From an uncultured Chlorobiaceae bacterium (lineage in GTDB: Bacteria > Bacteroidota > Chlorobiia > Chlorobiales > Chlorobiaceae), in NCBI GenBank assembly GCA_903882665.1, contig CAIRXW010000013.1, forward strand, positions 60,354 through 124,353: a DNA stretch of 64,000 nucleotides, given 5' to 3'. Below, piece after piece: positions 38,622 through 47,222 of this stretch. Below the pieces are notes generated by a model that was given only the letters and a program-made list of their open reading frames with translations, was not told where the DNA came from and ran no database searches. A program made the translations under genes and the position numbers. Position 1 is the stretch's first letter, and every line of letters starts with the position of its first letter.

Positions 38622-38708
38622 CTAAAAGACACCTCCCTCCGGGGCCACAATGCTAAGAAGCAGCAGGGCCAGCACAGACAGAAGGTTATTCAGGTTCGTT
38701 GCACGCAT
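38622..38708 (-). CDS. Leucine-rich leader peptide of leuA
   Basis: A 28-residue ORF from ATG 38708 to TAG at 38622. It begins MRATNLNNLLSVL and then has ALLLLS; eight of 28 residues are leucine, including four consecutive leucine codons near the middle. It is followed by a terminator hairpin and leuA. By analogy with the enterobacterial leu leader, ribosome stalling at the leucine codons when leucyl-tRNA is scarce would favour the antiterminator. No strong ribosome-binding site is obvious. It is too short for ordinary ORF calling. Confidence 0.85.
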   Translation of the reverse strand: MRATNLNNLLSVLALLLLSIVAPEGGVF

Positions 38709-38883
38709 GGGTCAGCACAGAAATTCAACCGTTCAATTCATAAGCTTTCATGGAAAATAAAAAAATTGCCGAAGCTTGCAATGCAAACCGGAACATTTTC
38801 TTTAGCACTGAAATTCAGGACATATAGCCCTTTTCGTAAAGGAAATCACCGTTCGGTTCCGGAGTACAATAAAAACGAGGGTT

Positions 38884-40557
38884 TTAACGAGACTGGCCTG
38901 ACCTGTTCCGTATAATTCGGAAAATCTCTTTTTTGTTACCCGTTCGAAGCATCATACTGCGCCACTGGCTGTCAGCAGCCATTTTACTGATGGCTCCAAG
39001 AAGTCTGATATGACTGTTCGGATCTGACAGTGGAGAGAGCATCAGGAATATTATCCGGGCGGTTTTGCTTGATTCCCGATCATAAATACCAATTTTGTTG
39101 ACACCGATGGCAACAACCGGTTTGTCCAGATTTACGAGTCTTGCATGAGGAATAGCAATTTCATCCCCGACAAATGTACCACCCTGTTTTTCCCGTTCAA
39201 GGAGGCTCTGGAATGCACTTTCCTCATCAATTCCCGGATTTGCCAGGCAACATTCGTGAAGAAGCTCACGAAAAGCATCCTCCTTTTCCAGAACACGCTC
39301 CCATAAAAGGACCCTTGCATTCCGGATCGGTTCTTTCCATTGATTCTGCAACTGCTTTGATGTCGAAAAAGTCTCCTTAATACCGGAAAAAAGTTGCGCA
39401 GGCGTTTTTGGTTCTTTCACAGCATCCTCTTCTCTTGTATCAAGGACAATCACGCTGATGCCCCGGCATTCACTGATTAATTGCTCAACAACGGTTTGCC
39501 TACCCATAAGGCGCTGCCAAAATAACAGTTTTCGTCCTGAATTACCGATAATGATATGTCCGACACGATACTCCCTTGCAAACTGCAGAATGGTCTTCAC
39601 CACATCATCTCCCTTGTAGGTAAATACGGTAGCTCCGAGTTGCCGGGCAAGGGCAAGGGTATTGGAGAGTAACCGTTGTACCCTCGCATCGATATTGGCT
39701 GGATTGTCAGAAAGGGTTTGAACATAGACTGCATACCAGTTTCTGTTCAGTCGTCCTGCTATACGAGATGCGTAGCGCAAGATTGCTTCACAGTTCCGGG
39801 TTTTTGAACTGAGACAAACCATAAGCTGGTCGGGATTCGAAACAGATTCATCATGAAACTGGTTACGACGCTTCGAATCAAGCTGTGCCGCAAGTTCCCT
39901 GAGAGTAAGTTCACGAAGCTGCTCAAGGTTTTCCGGTTTAAAAAAGTTGGACAGTGCAGCTCCCGAATGACCGGGAAGATAGACCTTTCCTTCTCTCAGA
40001 CGCTGTCGCAGATCATCGGTAGTAATATCGACATTGACAAGCTGATCGGCCAGAGACAACATACGATCGGGCACCCTTTCCTTGACCTTCACACCGGTTG
40101 CATGTTCTACCGTTTCATAAAGGCTCTCGATATGCTGGATGTTCATGGTCGAAATCACATGGATACCGGCAGCAAGAATTTCTTCAACATCTTCATAACG
40201 CTTGGAATTTCTGCTTCCGGGAATGTTTGTATGTGCAAGTTCATCGACAAGCACAACAAATGGACGACGCTGGAGGATCGCATCGATATCCATTTCTGTA
40301 ATTTCTATCCCCAGGTATAGCTGGCTTTTCCGCGGAAGAATCTCCAGTTCTGCAAGCAGGGTTTCAGTCTCCTTGCTTTTATGCGTTTCTACAAAGCCGA
40401 CAACAACATCAATACCATTGTCATTGAGACGACGTGCTTCCTGCAGCATCTGCCAGGTTTTGCCCACTCCTGCACAGTAACCAAGATAGATCTTGAGTTT
40501 ACCTCGTTGTGAGCACTGAATGAGACGCAGAAAACTGTTGGCTCTGTTGCTCTCCAT
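38884..40557 (-). CDS. KdpD sensor domain - USP domain - PTS EIIA fusion
   Basis: 557 residues, not a kinase. Residues 1-230 are the KdpD N-terminal domain, with Walker A GYCAGVGKT (26-34) and VVLVDELAHTNIPGS (101-115). About 245-372 is a universal-stress (USP) domain (VGHIIIGNSGR). About 413-555 is a PTS EIIA type-2 (Ntr/fructose) domain with the phosphorylatable His471 in DEIAIPHARL. The TM segments, HisKA and ATPase domains of true KdpD are absent. By family, KdpD/USP parts sense K+, ATP or c-di-AMP, and EIIA takes phosphate from HPr. It ends an apparent operon with a KdpF-like peptide and a histidine kinase. ATG 40557. Confidence 0.88.
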   Translation of the reverse strand: MESNRANSFLRLIQCSQRGKLKIYLGYCAGVGKTWQMLQEARRLNDNGIDVVVGFVETHKSKETETLLAELEILPRKSQLYLGIEITEMDIDAILQRRPFVVLVDELAHTNIPGSRNSKRYEDVEEILAAGIHVISTMNIQHIESLYETVEHATGVKVKERVPDRMLSLADQLVNVDITTDDLRQRLREGKVYLPGHSGAALSNFFKPENLEQLRELTLRELAAQLDSKRRNQFHDESVSNPDQLMVCLSSKTRNCEAILRYASRIAGRLNRNWYAVYVQTLSDNPANIDARVQRLLSNTLALARQLGATVFTYKGDDVVKTILQFAREYRVGHIIIGNSGRKLLFWQRLMGRQTVVEQLISECRGISVIVLDTREEDAVKEPKTPAQLFSGIKETFSTSKQLQNQWKEPIRNARVLLWERVLEKEDAFRELLHECCLANPGIDEESAFQSLLEREKQGGTFVGDEIAIPHARLVNLDKPVVAIGVNKIGIYDRESSKTARIIFLMLSPLSDPNSHIRLLGAISKMAADSQWRSMMLRTGNKKEIFRIIRNRSGQSR

Positions 40558-40592
40558 AGCTTACGTACCAAAATAAAATTGGATGTTGATAT

Positions 40593-40685
40593 TCATTTCA
40601 TTATACAGATACCAGCCCATTCCGCAAGCGCTGCCAGAATCAGAAAAATGAATATCCCGATATACAGGTAATGGTACACATTCAT
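40593..40685 (-). CDS. KdpF-like 30-residue membrane peptide
   Basis: ATG 40685 to TGA 40593, with AGGAGG six bases upstream. One hydrophobic helix (LYIGIFIFLILAALA) is followed by EWAGICIMK. Size, single helix and position next to a KdpD-type gene recall KdpF, the small subunit that stabilises the Kdp K+ pump, though no kdpABC is present. It lies 25 bases after the kinase gene and 35 bases before the KdpD-like gene, so it is probably cotranslated with them. Sequence similarity to KdpF is weak. It is too short for standard ORF calling. Confidence 0.65.
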   Translation of the reverse strand: MNVYHYLYIGIFIFLILAALAEWAGICIMK

Positions 40686-40710
40686 GCATCGCCTCCTGCC
40701 GTTTTTTTGC

Positions 40711-42537
40711 TCATCTGTTTTTTCGAACAGGCAAAGTGAAATAAAAAACCGAACCATTGCCTAAATCACTTTGTACACCAGCCATTCCACCATGAGTTTC
40801 AACAATTTCCTTGACAATCGAGAGCCCGAGACCGATACCACTCTTCTCTTGCTGACCTGGAACCCGGTAAAACTGTTCGAAGAGATGCTCAAGATGCTCC
40901 GGTGCAATGCCTGACCCAGTATCGGCAACAGAAAACCTGATACTATCGAGTACTTCAGCAGCACTGACTGTTATTTTGCCACCAGGTGAGGTAAACCGCA
41001 AGGCATTTGAAAGAAGATTGGCAAAAACATGCCGGATACTCTCGATGTCGGCCATAACGTCCGGCAATCCCTCTCCAATAGTATTGACAATCGAGACTCC
41101 CTGATCACGGGCTGCAACAAGAAACGGCTCGGTACCCTTACCAATAAGAACAGGAGAGACCGGCAGAATATTCAGATGAGCTTTTCCGGACTCAATACGG
41201 TTGATATCGAGAAGATCATCCACAATATGCACCAAACGCTCACTTTCCTCACGCGCAGCAAGGAGCAGCTCCGCCTGTTGTTCATTCAGGGAACCGATAC
41301 GCTCTTCAAGCAGAAGATGAATAGACATCCTCAGCGAAGTCAACGGGGTTCTCAACTGATGAGAAACCGTTGCAATAACACTGCGCTTCAGTTCAAGCTG
41401 CTCATGAAGCTGTGTAACATCCCTGAAAATCAGAGCTGTTCCGATAACATCACCGTTTTCTGTACCAGAAGGAACAGGTACTGCTATGGGTTGAAAAAAA
41501 TATTCCCGATTCCCGGCAAAATGCTGAACGAAACTGCTACCATCTTCTGATTCCACCACGGGACCCTTCCGAAAGCTTCTCTGCAGCAACTCGGTCAGCC
41601 ATGCAAAGCCAAGATCGCGAACCTTAACACCGGGCTTGAGACGAAAAAAATGTTCGGCACTCTCCGTTGATACTTCCACACATCCGTCAAGATCAAGCAC
41701 CGCTATTGGTGATGGCAGCACCTTGAAAACCTCCTGCGTGGCCCTTCGTGTCCGGATCAGGGTTTCCCTGTCGCGTTTGCGCATTTTGCGCAGGGTTGCC
41801 GCCATTTCGTTAAAAGAGCCGGAAAGCTGGCCGATTTCATCCCTGGAAGCGGTATCAAGTACAAGATCAAGATTTCCCTTCCTGATCTCTTCAGCCGACG
41901 CTATCAGCTTTTTTATAGGCATAAGAATCCATCGGTGCGACTGATAGCTGAAGAGCAGAGCAAGAATTGTACTTGCAAAAATTGCCGCAAGCATGATATT
42001 ATGTGCCGATAAAGCCATCATCCTTGCCTTATCATTTGCATCATTCATGTTTTGCTGGTTCATTTCGAGAACCTGACGCGCCAGCAGTTTTATATCACGG
42101 AACAGAGGCTGAAGCTCTGAAAAATAAAGCCTTTCTCTTTCAGCTACAGAAACTGATGAATCTGAAACACGATCAATCAACCCGGTATATCGTTCAAAAA
42201 GCATCTGAATCTTGCGGGCTTTTTCGTGCTCTCCCGGCAACGTAATATTACCAAGCTCTACACGCAGAGCCGTTCTGAAAGCCTGTTCATACTCCCTTAC
42301 TGTACCGACGCCCTCATGGTCATGACCAGCAAAAATAATCAGCACTCCGCTGTCAATGCGCTCCAGGGATTCGGTCATCTCCTGGCAGGCAATAACGCTA
42401 CGATAGTTCTGTTTAAGAATAACATCAATGGCACCACCAAGCGCATCAATCTGGCGGATGGTAAGTACACCCATTGCTGCAACAATAAGAAGCAGTCCCC
42501 CGAATCCAAGAACAAGTTTTTGCCGAATACCGATCAT
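40711..42537 (-). CDS. Membrane sensor histidine kinase, KinB-like
   Basis: About 608 residues. TM1 (LVLGFGGLLLIVAAMGVLTI), a roughly 150-residue helical sensor region outside the membrane, TM2 (MLAAIFASTILALLFSY), HAMP (ILMPIKKLIASAEEIRKGNL), a PAS domain (LPSPIAVLDLDG), HisKA with SHQLRTPLTSLRMS, and HATPase with NLLSNALRF, DTGSGIAPEHLEHLFEQFYR and GIGLGLSIVKEIV. This is the KinB order, which pairs with AlgB-type regulators. The start at ATG 42537 has AGGAAG six bases upstream; the longer frame to 42756 overlaps the transporter gene. Its partner is probably the regulator at 44.9 kb. Confidence 0.88.
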   Translation of the reverse strand: MIGIRQKLVLGFGGLLLIVAAMGVLTIRQIDALGGAIDVILKQNYRSVIACQEMTESLERIDSGVLIIFAGHDHEGVGTVREYEQAFRTALRVELGNITLPGEHEKARKIQMLFERYTGLIDRVSDSSVSVAERERLYFSELQPLFRDIKLLARQVLEMNQQNMNDANDKARMMALSAHNIMLAAIFASTILALLFSYQSHRWILMPIKKLIASAEEIRKGNLDLVLDTASRDEIGQLSGSFNEMAATLRKMRKRDRETLIRTRRATQEVFKVLPSPIAVLDLDGCVEVSTESAEHFFRLKPGVKVRDLGFAWLTELLQRSFRKGPVVESEDGSSFVQHFAGNREYFFQPIAVPVPSGTENGDVIGTALIFRDVTQLHEQLELKRSVIATVSHQLRTPLTSLRMSIHLLLEERIGSLNEQQAELLLAAREESERLVHIVDDLLDINRIESGKAHLNILPVSPVLIGKGTEPFLVAARDQGVSIVNTIGEGLPDVMADIESIRHVFANLLSNALRFTSPGGKITVSAAEVLDSIRFSVADTGSGIAPEHLEHLFEQFYRVPGQQEKSGIGLGLSIVKEIVETHGGMAGVQSDLGNGSVFYFTLPVRKNR

Positions 42538-42668
42538 GAGCAACTTCCTGACAGATATGGATGCAAACAGCGTATCGAAGCTGCTTCTTATTAAAAAAAC
42601 AAGAGGGTTTGAAAAGCCTACCTGAATTTTGCAGGCCCAGCAAGAAACGTCGCCAAGCAAAACAGCCG

Positions 42669-44663
42669 TTATACCTTGACCGGTAAAATCACAAAGGGAA
42701 TACCGTGCACATAGAGATTCCGCTGTATGGCAAAAACGGTGTAGTTGTGCAGCCACCGATCCATCAGCGACTCTTTGATAAAAACGAGCTGGCCCCCGAA
42801 AAAAACAATATTCGGAAATTTTTCGGTAATTGCCGGAACAAGCTTGTTGACCTCATCAACCACATCGGTTCCAAGAGAATAATATGCCTCGGAATAGTAC
42901 CCATGCTCGTTCATGTAGTCCACATATTTCGACGTTTCGTTGCGCACAAAACTGCCGAGATTCTCAATTTCATCAGCTCCCTTGAAGTTCCCCGCATCAA
43001 TAGAGCCTATCTCAACAAAAACATAATTTTTATAACTATCGCCGAACAACCGGAAAACACTGAACAGCGTATGCAGGCCCAGTCCGTTAAAGCCGCTCAC
43101 CAGAATAGCCGCAGTTTTTGCCTTAGGATCAAAAACCGGCAGTAAACAAGAGCGATCGCTCTCCTTGTCGTGAACATCTGTTCCTGTCAGTACCGCCGCC
43201 TCAACAATAACATCAAGCCGTTTCAGGGTGTGAGCGGTACTGTTGTAATGACCTTTTATAAAAAATGCCGCCAAAACAAGAAGACCCGTTATCACCATGG
43301 TAACCCACCCACCTTCATCAAACTTGAGCACAAGTACCGAGATCAAAATAAAGGTCGTCAGCATCAGACCGATGCCATTAATCAGCAGTTTCCTGCGCCA
43401 TTTTTTTTCTGTCTCCCTTTTTGTCCACCAATGCCGTACCATCCCAAGCTGTGAAAGGGTAAAGGTGATAAAAACATTGATACTGTAAAGGACAATCAAA
43501 AAATCAACCGATCCATTTGAGGCAAGCATCATGATCAAGGCCGCAGTTCCCATGACAAGAATTCCCTTTTCCGTCACAAGCCTGTCGCTCAGCATGGCAA
43601 AACGCGCAGGCAACCACTTGTCGAGCGCCATATTTGCCAGAACCCTTGGTCCGTCAAGAAAACCGGTCTGCGCAGCAATAAAAAGCAGAACCGCTTCGGA
43701 AAAGAGCGTTACCCAGACAAAACCAACACCGTAAAACCCACCCCATGATGCCGTGACCCGCTGAAACAGCATTGCGTTCAGAGTTTTTCCAGGCATATCG
43801 CGGACATCAAAAAGAATGTAGGCAAGCATAAGCCCCATAACCGTCAAGGAAAGAGAGATCGCCATATAGCGCATGGTTTTCTTTGCTGTCGCAACTTTCG
43901 GATCCCGCAAAACGGGAAGACCATTGCTGACCGCCTCAATACCTGTAAAAGTACCAGCACCCAGACTGTAAGCCTTCATGACAAGAAAGAGCACTCCGAA
44001 AACCCCCATCGTATGAAATGAACTGGTAAGCTCACGTCCTGTTTCATGATAGACTTTGCCAAAATCCGCAAGATGAGAGAGTACCGCATAAACAATCACA
44101 ATCAGGTGGGTAGCAACAAAGAGCAGAAAAACCGGAACGAGAGGCATCACGGCCTCCTTGATCCCCCTGAGGTTCAGCAGCAGTAAAGCGGTAACCCCGA
44201 ATACCGCAAACCACAATTTATAGCCAATCAAGCCGATGGGAAGAAAACTGAAAATGGCATCCGCGCCACTGGCAATCGATATGGTAATGGTGAGCACATA
44301 ATCAATCAGGAGCGCACTTCCTGAAATAACGCCCATCTCCGGAGAGAGCAGTTTACTGGCAACCAGATAGCCGCCACCACCAGATGGAAACAGTTCAATA
44401 ATATGCGAATAACTGGATGCGATAATGAGAATGGTAATACCAGTGCCTATGGCAACAAAAATTCCAAGTGTAGGATGACCCTGGAGTGCCTTGAACGCCT
44501 CAGGTGGCCCATAACAGGAGGAGGAAAGACCGTCCGAACCAAGTCCCACCCACGCAAGAAATGCAGTCAGCGCAAGCTGGTGAAAAATCCTGTGATCCCG
44601 GAAATCACGTGCACCACCAAGAAAAAATGTTTTTAACTGCCGGAATGCTTTATTCGCTGTCAT
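42669..44663 (-). CDS. APC-superfamily transporter, KimA-like potassium importer
   Basis: 664 residues with about 12 TM helices and a cytosolic tail of roughly 170 residues. Motifs match KimA (YdaO) K+/H+ symporters rather than amino-acid permeases: GLGSDGLSSSCYGPPEAF, LFPSGGGGYLVASKLL, LIDYVLTITISIASGADAIF and GTFTGIEAVSNGLP. The Asp, Tyr, Thr and Glu positions that bind K+ in KimA are present. In Firmicutes KimA is inhibited by c-di-AMP. It lies between a histidine kinase gene and a response-regulator gene and near a KdpD-type sensor. Substrate is inferred; many annotations would say amino-acid permease. Confidence 0.75.
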   Translation of the reverse strand: MTANKAFRQLKTFFLGGARDFRDHRIFHQLALTAFLAWVGLGSDGLSSSCYGPPEAFKALQGHPTLGIFVAIGTGITILIIASSYSHIIELFPSGGGGYLVASKLLSPEMGVISGSALLIDYVLTITISIASGADAIFSFLPIGLIGYKLWFAVFGVTALLLLNLRGIKEAVMPLVPVFLLFVATHLIVIVYAVLSHLADFGKVYHETGRELTSSFHTMGVFGVLFLVMKAYSLGAGTFTGIEAVSNGLPVLRDPKVATAKKTMRYMAISLSLTVMGLMLAYILFDVRDMPGKTLNAMLFQRVTASWGGFYGVGFVWVTLFSEAVLLFIAAQTGFLDGPRVLANMALDKWLPARFAMLSDRLVTEKGILVMGTAALIMMLASNGSVDFLIVLYSINVFITFTLSQLGMVRHWWTKRETEKKWRRKLLINGIGLMLTTFILISVLVLKFDEGGWVTMVITGLLVLAAFFIKGHYNSTAHTLKRLDVIVEAAVLTGTDVHDKESDRSCLLPVFDPKAKTAAILVSGFNGLGLHTLFSVFRLFGDSYKNYVFVEIGSIDAGNFKGADEIENLGSFVRNETSKYVDYMNEHGYYSEAYYSLGTDVVDEVNKLVPAITEKFPNIVFFGGQLVFIKESLMDRWLHNYTVFAIQRNLYVHGIPFVILPVKV

Positions 44664-44888
44664 AACTGTAATACAAAAAATTTAACCCCCTGTTGAAAGC
44701 TTGTTGTTCGCCCTCCCTCTTTCAAGGAGCTGGATCAAAACAGAAACAAACGCCAAAATCCAGATCAACCATGCGGTTGCAGCCTGCCTTTAAATCACAA
44801 ACATAAGGAAAGGGTGCCATAGGGCATATTGCGGAACACAAGGGTAGAAGAGAGAGCGCATTGAATTTTGCAAGGCGGCCCGAAAGAG

Positions 44889-46220
44889 TCAAATCCTGTA
44901 TTGTTTCCGCTTTCTCCAAAGGGTTGCCTGGTCTATACCCAAAAGCTCTGCGGCTTCCTGAAGGGATTTTGATGACGCAAGAATACGGCGGATATGGTTT
45001 TCTTCAATCACGTCAAGAGTAAAGGGATCTCCAAGGCGGACAGGATTCGCTTTGGAGAAAATCTGTTCTGGCAGAAGCTCTACTCCTATTCGATCTGTTT
45101 TACTCAAAATCACTGCGCGTTCAAGAACATTGCGCAACTCACGGACATTGCCTGGCCACGAATAGCTTCGGAGTGCAAGCAGGGCACTTTCGGTAAATCC
45201 ATCAAGGTTTTTGTGGTTCTGGGCAGCAAAAAATTGCAGCAGACTCCCTGCAAGCTGTTCAACATCGTCAGGTCTTCCTGCAAGAGGCGGCAGATGAATC
45301 TGGATAACATTCAGTCTGTAAAAAAGGTCTTCACGGAAACGCCCCTCCCTGACCGACTTCTCAAGATCCATATTGGTAGCGGCAATGATTCGGACATCAG
45401 CTTTGCGTGTCTGATGATCACCAATCCGCTCATACTCGCGATCCTGAAGAAAACGAAGAAGTTTGGGCTGAATTGCAAGAGGAAGATCTCCTATTTCATC
45501 AAGAAACAATGAGCCCCCTTCACCGGAAGAGACCCGTCCCGGATTATCCCTGACCGCTCCGCTAAAAGAGCCCTTGACATGGCCGAAAAGTTCGCTTTCA
45601 AGGAGATCACAACTTAACGATGGACAGGAAATCACCCCGAATGGTTTTTCTGCTCTTCTGCTCCAGTTATGCATTGATCGGGCAAGAACCGTTTTTCCCG
45701 TTCCGCTCGGACCCCGTAACAGCACAACCGCTTCAGAAGAAGCAACCTGACGTGCCAGCTCGACTACCCGCTGCATGGCAGGATAACGGGAGGTGAATGT
45801 TACTTCCGGATGCATGCGCCTGAGATCCTCCTGCAACGAGGCAATGCGCTGCTCCATACCGCTCACTGCGGCAAGACGCTTGATAACCAACTCAAGCTGA
45901 TCGGGTGTAAACGGCTTCGGAATATAGTCTGCGGCACCCCTCTTCATGGCTTCCACAGCCGTGTCGATAGAGGCATAAGCGGTAATAACGACAACCTTGA
46001 TCCATGGACAGGCATCCTGGAGCGACTGCACCACGTCAAGACCATTTTCAGTTCCCAAACGCAAATCGATAAATGCAAGGTCAAAAAGCTGCAACTCAGC
46101 TTCAGCAACAGCATCACGAGAGTTGCTTACCGCTTTAACACTATAACCGCGCGATTCCATAAAAACCGTCAGTGTCTTGCGGATATTTATTTCATCATCA
46201 ACAATAAGGACATTGAGCAT
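44889..46220 (-). CDS. Sigma-54-dependent response regulator, AlgB-like
   Basis: 443 residues. Receiver domain MLNVLIVDDEINIRKTLTVF with phospho-acceptor Asp52 in AFIDLRLG; AAA+ domain with Walker A GPSGTGKTVLA and LFLDEIGDLPLAIQPKLLRF; C-terminal Fis-type helix-turn-helix ending LGIDQATLWRKRKQYRI, close to AlgB. The sigma-54 contact loop, normally GAFTGA, reads GSFSGA here. ATG 46220 (AGGGA upstream) is chosen over the longer frame to 46271. It probably activates sigma-54 promoters in response to the kinase at 40.7-42.5 kb; the targets are unknown. Confidence 0.9.
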   Translation of the reverse strand: MLNVLIVDDEINIRKTLTVFMESRGYSVKAVSNSRDAVAEAELQLFDLAFIDLRLGTENGLDVVQSLQDACPWIKVVVITAYASIDTAVEAMKRGAADYIPKPFTPDQLELVIKRLAAVSGMEQRIASLQEDLRRMHPEVTFTSRYPAMQRVVELARQVASSEAVVLLRGPSGTGKTVLARSMHNWSRRAEKPFGVISCPSLSCDLLESELFGHVKGSFSGAVRDNPGRVSSGEGGSLFLDEIGDLPLAIQPKLLRFLQDREYERIGDHQTRKADVRIIAATNMDLEKSVREGRFREDLFYRLNVIQIHLPPLAGRPDDVEQLAGSLLQFFAAQNHKNLDGFTESALLALRSYSWPGNVRELRNVLERAVILSKTDRIGVELLPEQIFSKANPVRLGDPFTLDVIEENHIRRILASSKSLQEAAELLGIDQATLWRKRKQYRI

Positions 46221-46635
46221 AAGGCATTTCCCTGCGAACGTCGTTGGCACCTTCTCCCCGCCTGTCCGCAAATATCACGCATAATCAGGTTAATACCAAA
46301 CATCGCAGGATTCAATTTTTTTATTCAAACAACTGTTCCGGATACGGACAGATGGAGTATAGCGAGACGCATAACATTGATGACAAAATTAATTTCGCAC
46401 ATTCAGAATGATGATGTAAAAACAATAGCAACAGAGATGGCTCTTGTTCTCATGCCGAGCTTGTTTTACATATTTAAAACGTCAAAACAACAACTGTTAT
46501 CTTGTTTTTTACGCTCTTTTCGACTAACTTAAACTGTGGAAATAATTTCTGCATCCAAAATTAACCGTGGTTTCATGAAAGAGGTTCGGCTGCTGGCAGT
46601 ATGAATTTTCTTATTAACATAAAAGGAGATGTGAG
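46221..46635. other. AT-rich intergenic region
   Basis: About 415 bases between the divergent response-regulator gene and the lone membrane-protein gene. It is visibly richer in A and T than its surroundings, with many short T and A tracts. No open frame with a credible start or known RNA motif was seen. It must contain promoters in both directions; the right end carries the AAAGGAG ribosome-binding site of the next gene. Confidence 0.4.
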
Positions 46636-47031
46636 ATGGAACCTGTAAATTTGACCGCAATAGTCGGAGTCATCCTGGCTTTGAGCATAGCTTCGGAGCG
46701 GCTTGTTGAAATTATCAAAAACCTCATCCCATTTTTGAACTCCAAAAATTCAGATGCCAATGCGGAGGGATGGCGGTGCGCTATTCTACAAATTTTAGCT
46801 GTTGCGGCGGGCATTATTACGGCTTTTTTGGCACAGGACTACATGCCTGCAGAGATGTCAAAAATATCTGGAAATTGGTCGGTAATCGGTCTTGGGCTTT
46901 TAGCGAGTGGCGGTTCTGGATTTTGGAATTCAATCCTTACGTATGTCACTCAAATAAAAGAATTAAAGAAGACTGATGTTATAAATAACTCAAATAAAGG
47001 GTCAATAATAGTTGGTTCAGAAAACGGATAA
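46636..47031 (+). CDS. Small membrane protein of unknown function
   Basis: 131 residues, not recognised. An N-terminal helix (LTAIVGVILALSIASERLVEIIK) is followed by a short polar loop, a second helix (ILQILAVAAGIITAFLA) and a third (SVIGLGLLASGGSGFWNSIL). The tail is polar, Asn/Ser-rich (INNSNKGSIIVGSENG). The ribosome-binding site AAAGGAG lies nine bases upstream. The size and three-helix layout recall phage holins or small stress membrane proteins, but no phage genes are nearby. Lower GC in the region hints at transfer. Confidence 0.75.
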   Translation: MEPVNLTAIVGVILALSIASERLVEIIKNLIPFLNSKNSDANAEGWRCAILQILAVAAGIITAFLAQDYMPAEMSKISGNWSVIGLGLLASGGSGFWNSILTYVTQIKELKKTDVINNSNKGSIIVGSENG

Positions 47032-47107
47032 AATCGGAGACCACAAAAGTATTTCCTAAACTTTTGTTTATCGGGTTTATGGGTTAGGGGCTTGGGTGAG
47101 TAAAACG

Positions 47108-47150
47108 AAAAAAGGCACTACACCGAATTGAGTGTACTGCCTTTTTTGTG
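47108..47150. terminator. Bidirectional terminator between membrane-protein gene and tRNA-Asn
   Basis: AAAAAAGGCA and TGCCTTTTTT flank an inner stem TACAC/GTGTA, with a C:C mismatch between the two stems and an 8-base loop. A and T tracts on both sides allow use from either strand; on the minus strand it directly follows the tRNA 3' end. Confidence 0.8.
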
Positions 47151-47222
47151 CTCCGCGGGCAGGACTCGAACCTGCAACCCTGCGATTAACAGTCGCATGC
47201 TCTACCATTGAGCTACCACGGA
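47151..47222 (-). tRNA. tRNA-Asn (GTT)
   Basis: A 72-nt cloverleaf: acceptor arm TCCGTGG/CCGCGGA with discriminator G, D arm GCTC/GAGC, anticodon arm TGCGA-CTGTTAA-TCGCA with anticodon GTT, and T arm GCAGG-TTCGAGT-CCTGC. CCA is not encoded. In Chlorobi, which use GatCAB, Asn-tRNA may be made by transamidation. Confidence 0.97.

Noticed and set aside
42636..42656. Possible sigma-54 promoter before the histidine kinase gene (TTGGC...TTGC on the minus strand)
   Set aside because: The spacing between the GG and GC elements is 11 rather than the strict 10 bases, and the rest of the consensus is weak.
42669..44663. Amino-acid permease
   Set aside because: General APC motifs fit, but the first-helix SD-x-LSS and the IDY-LT and T-x-x-E positions match K+-binding residues of KimA; the amino-acid label is kept only as an alternative.
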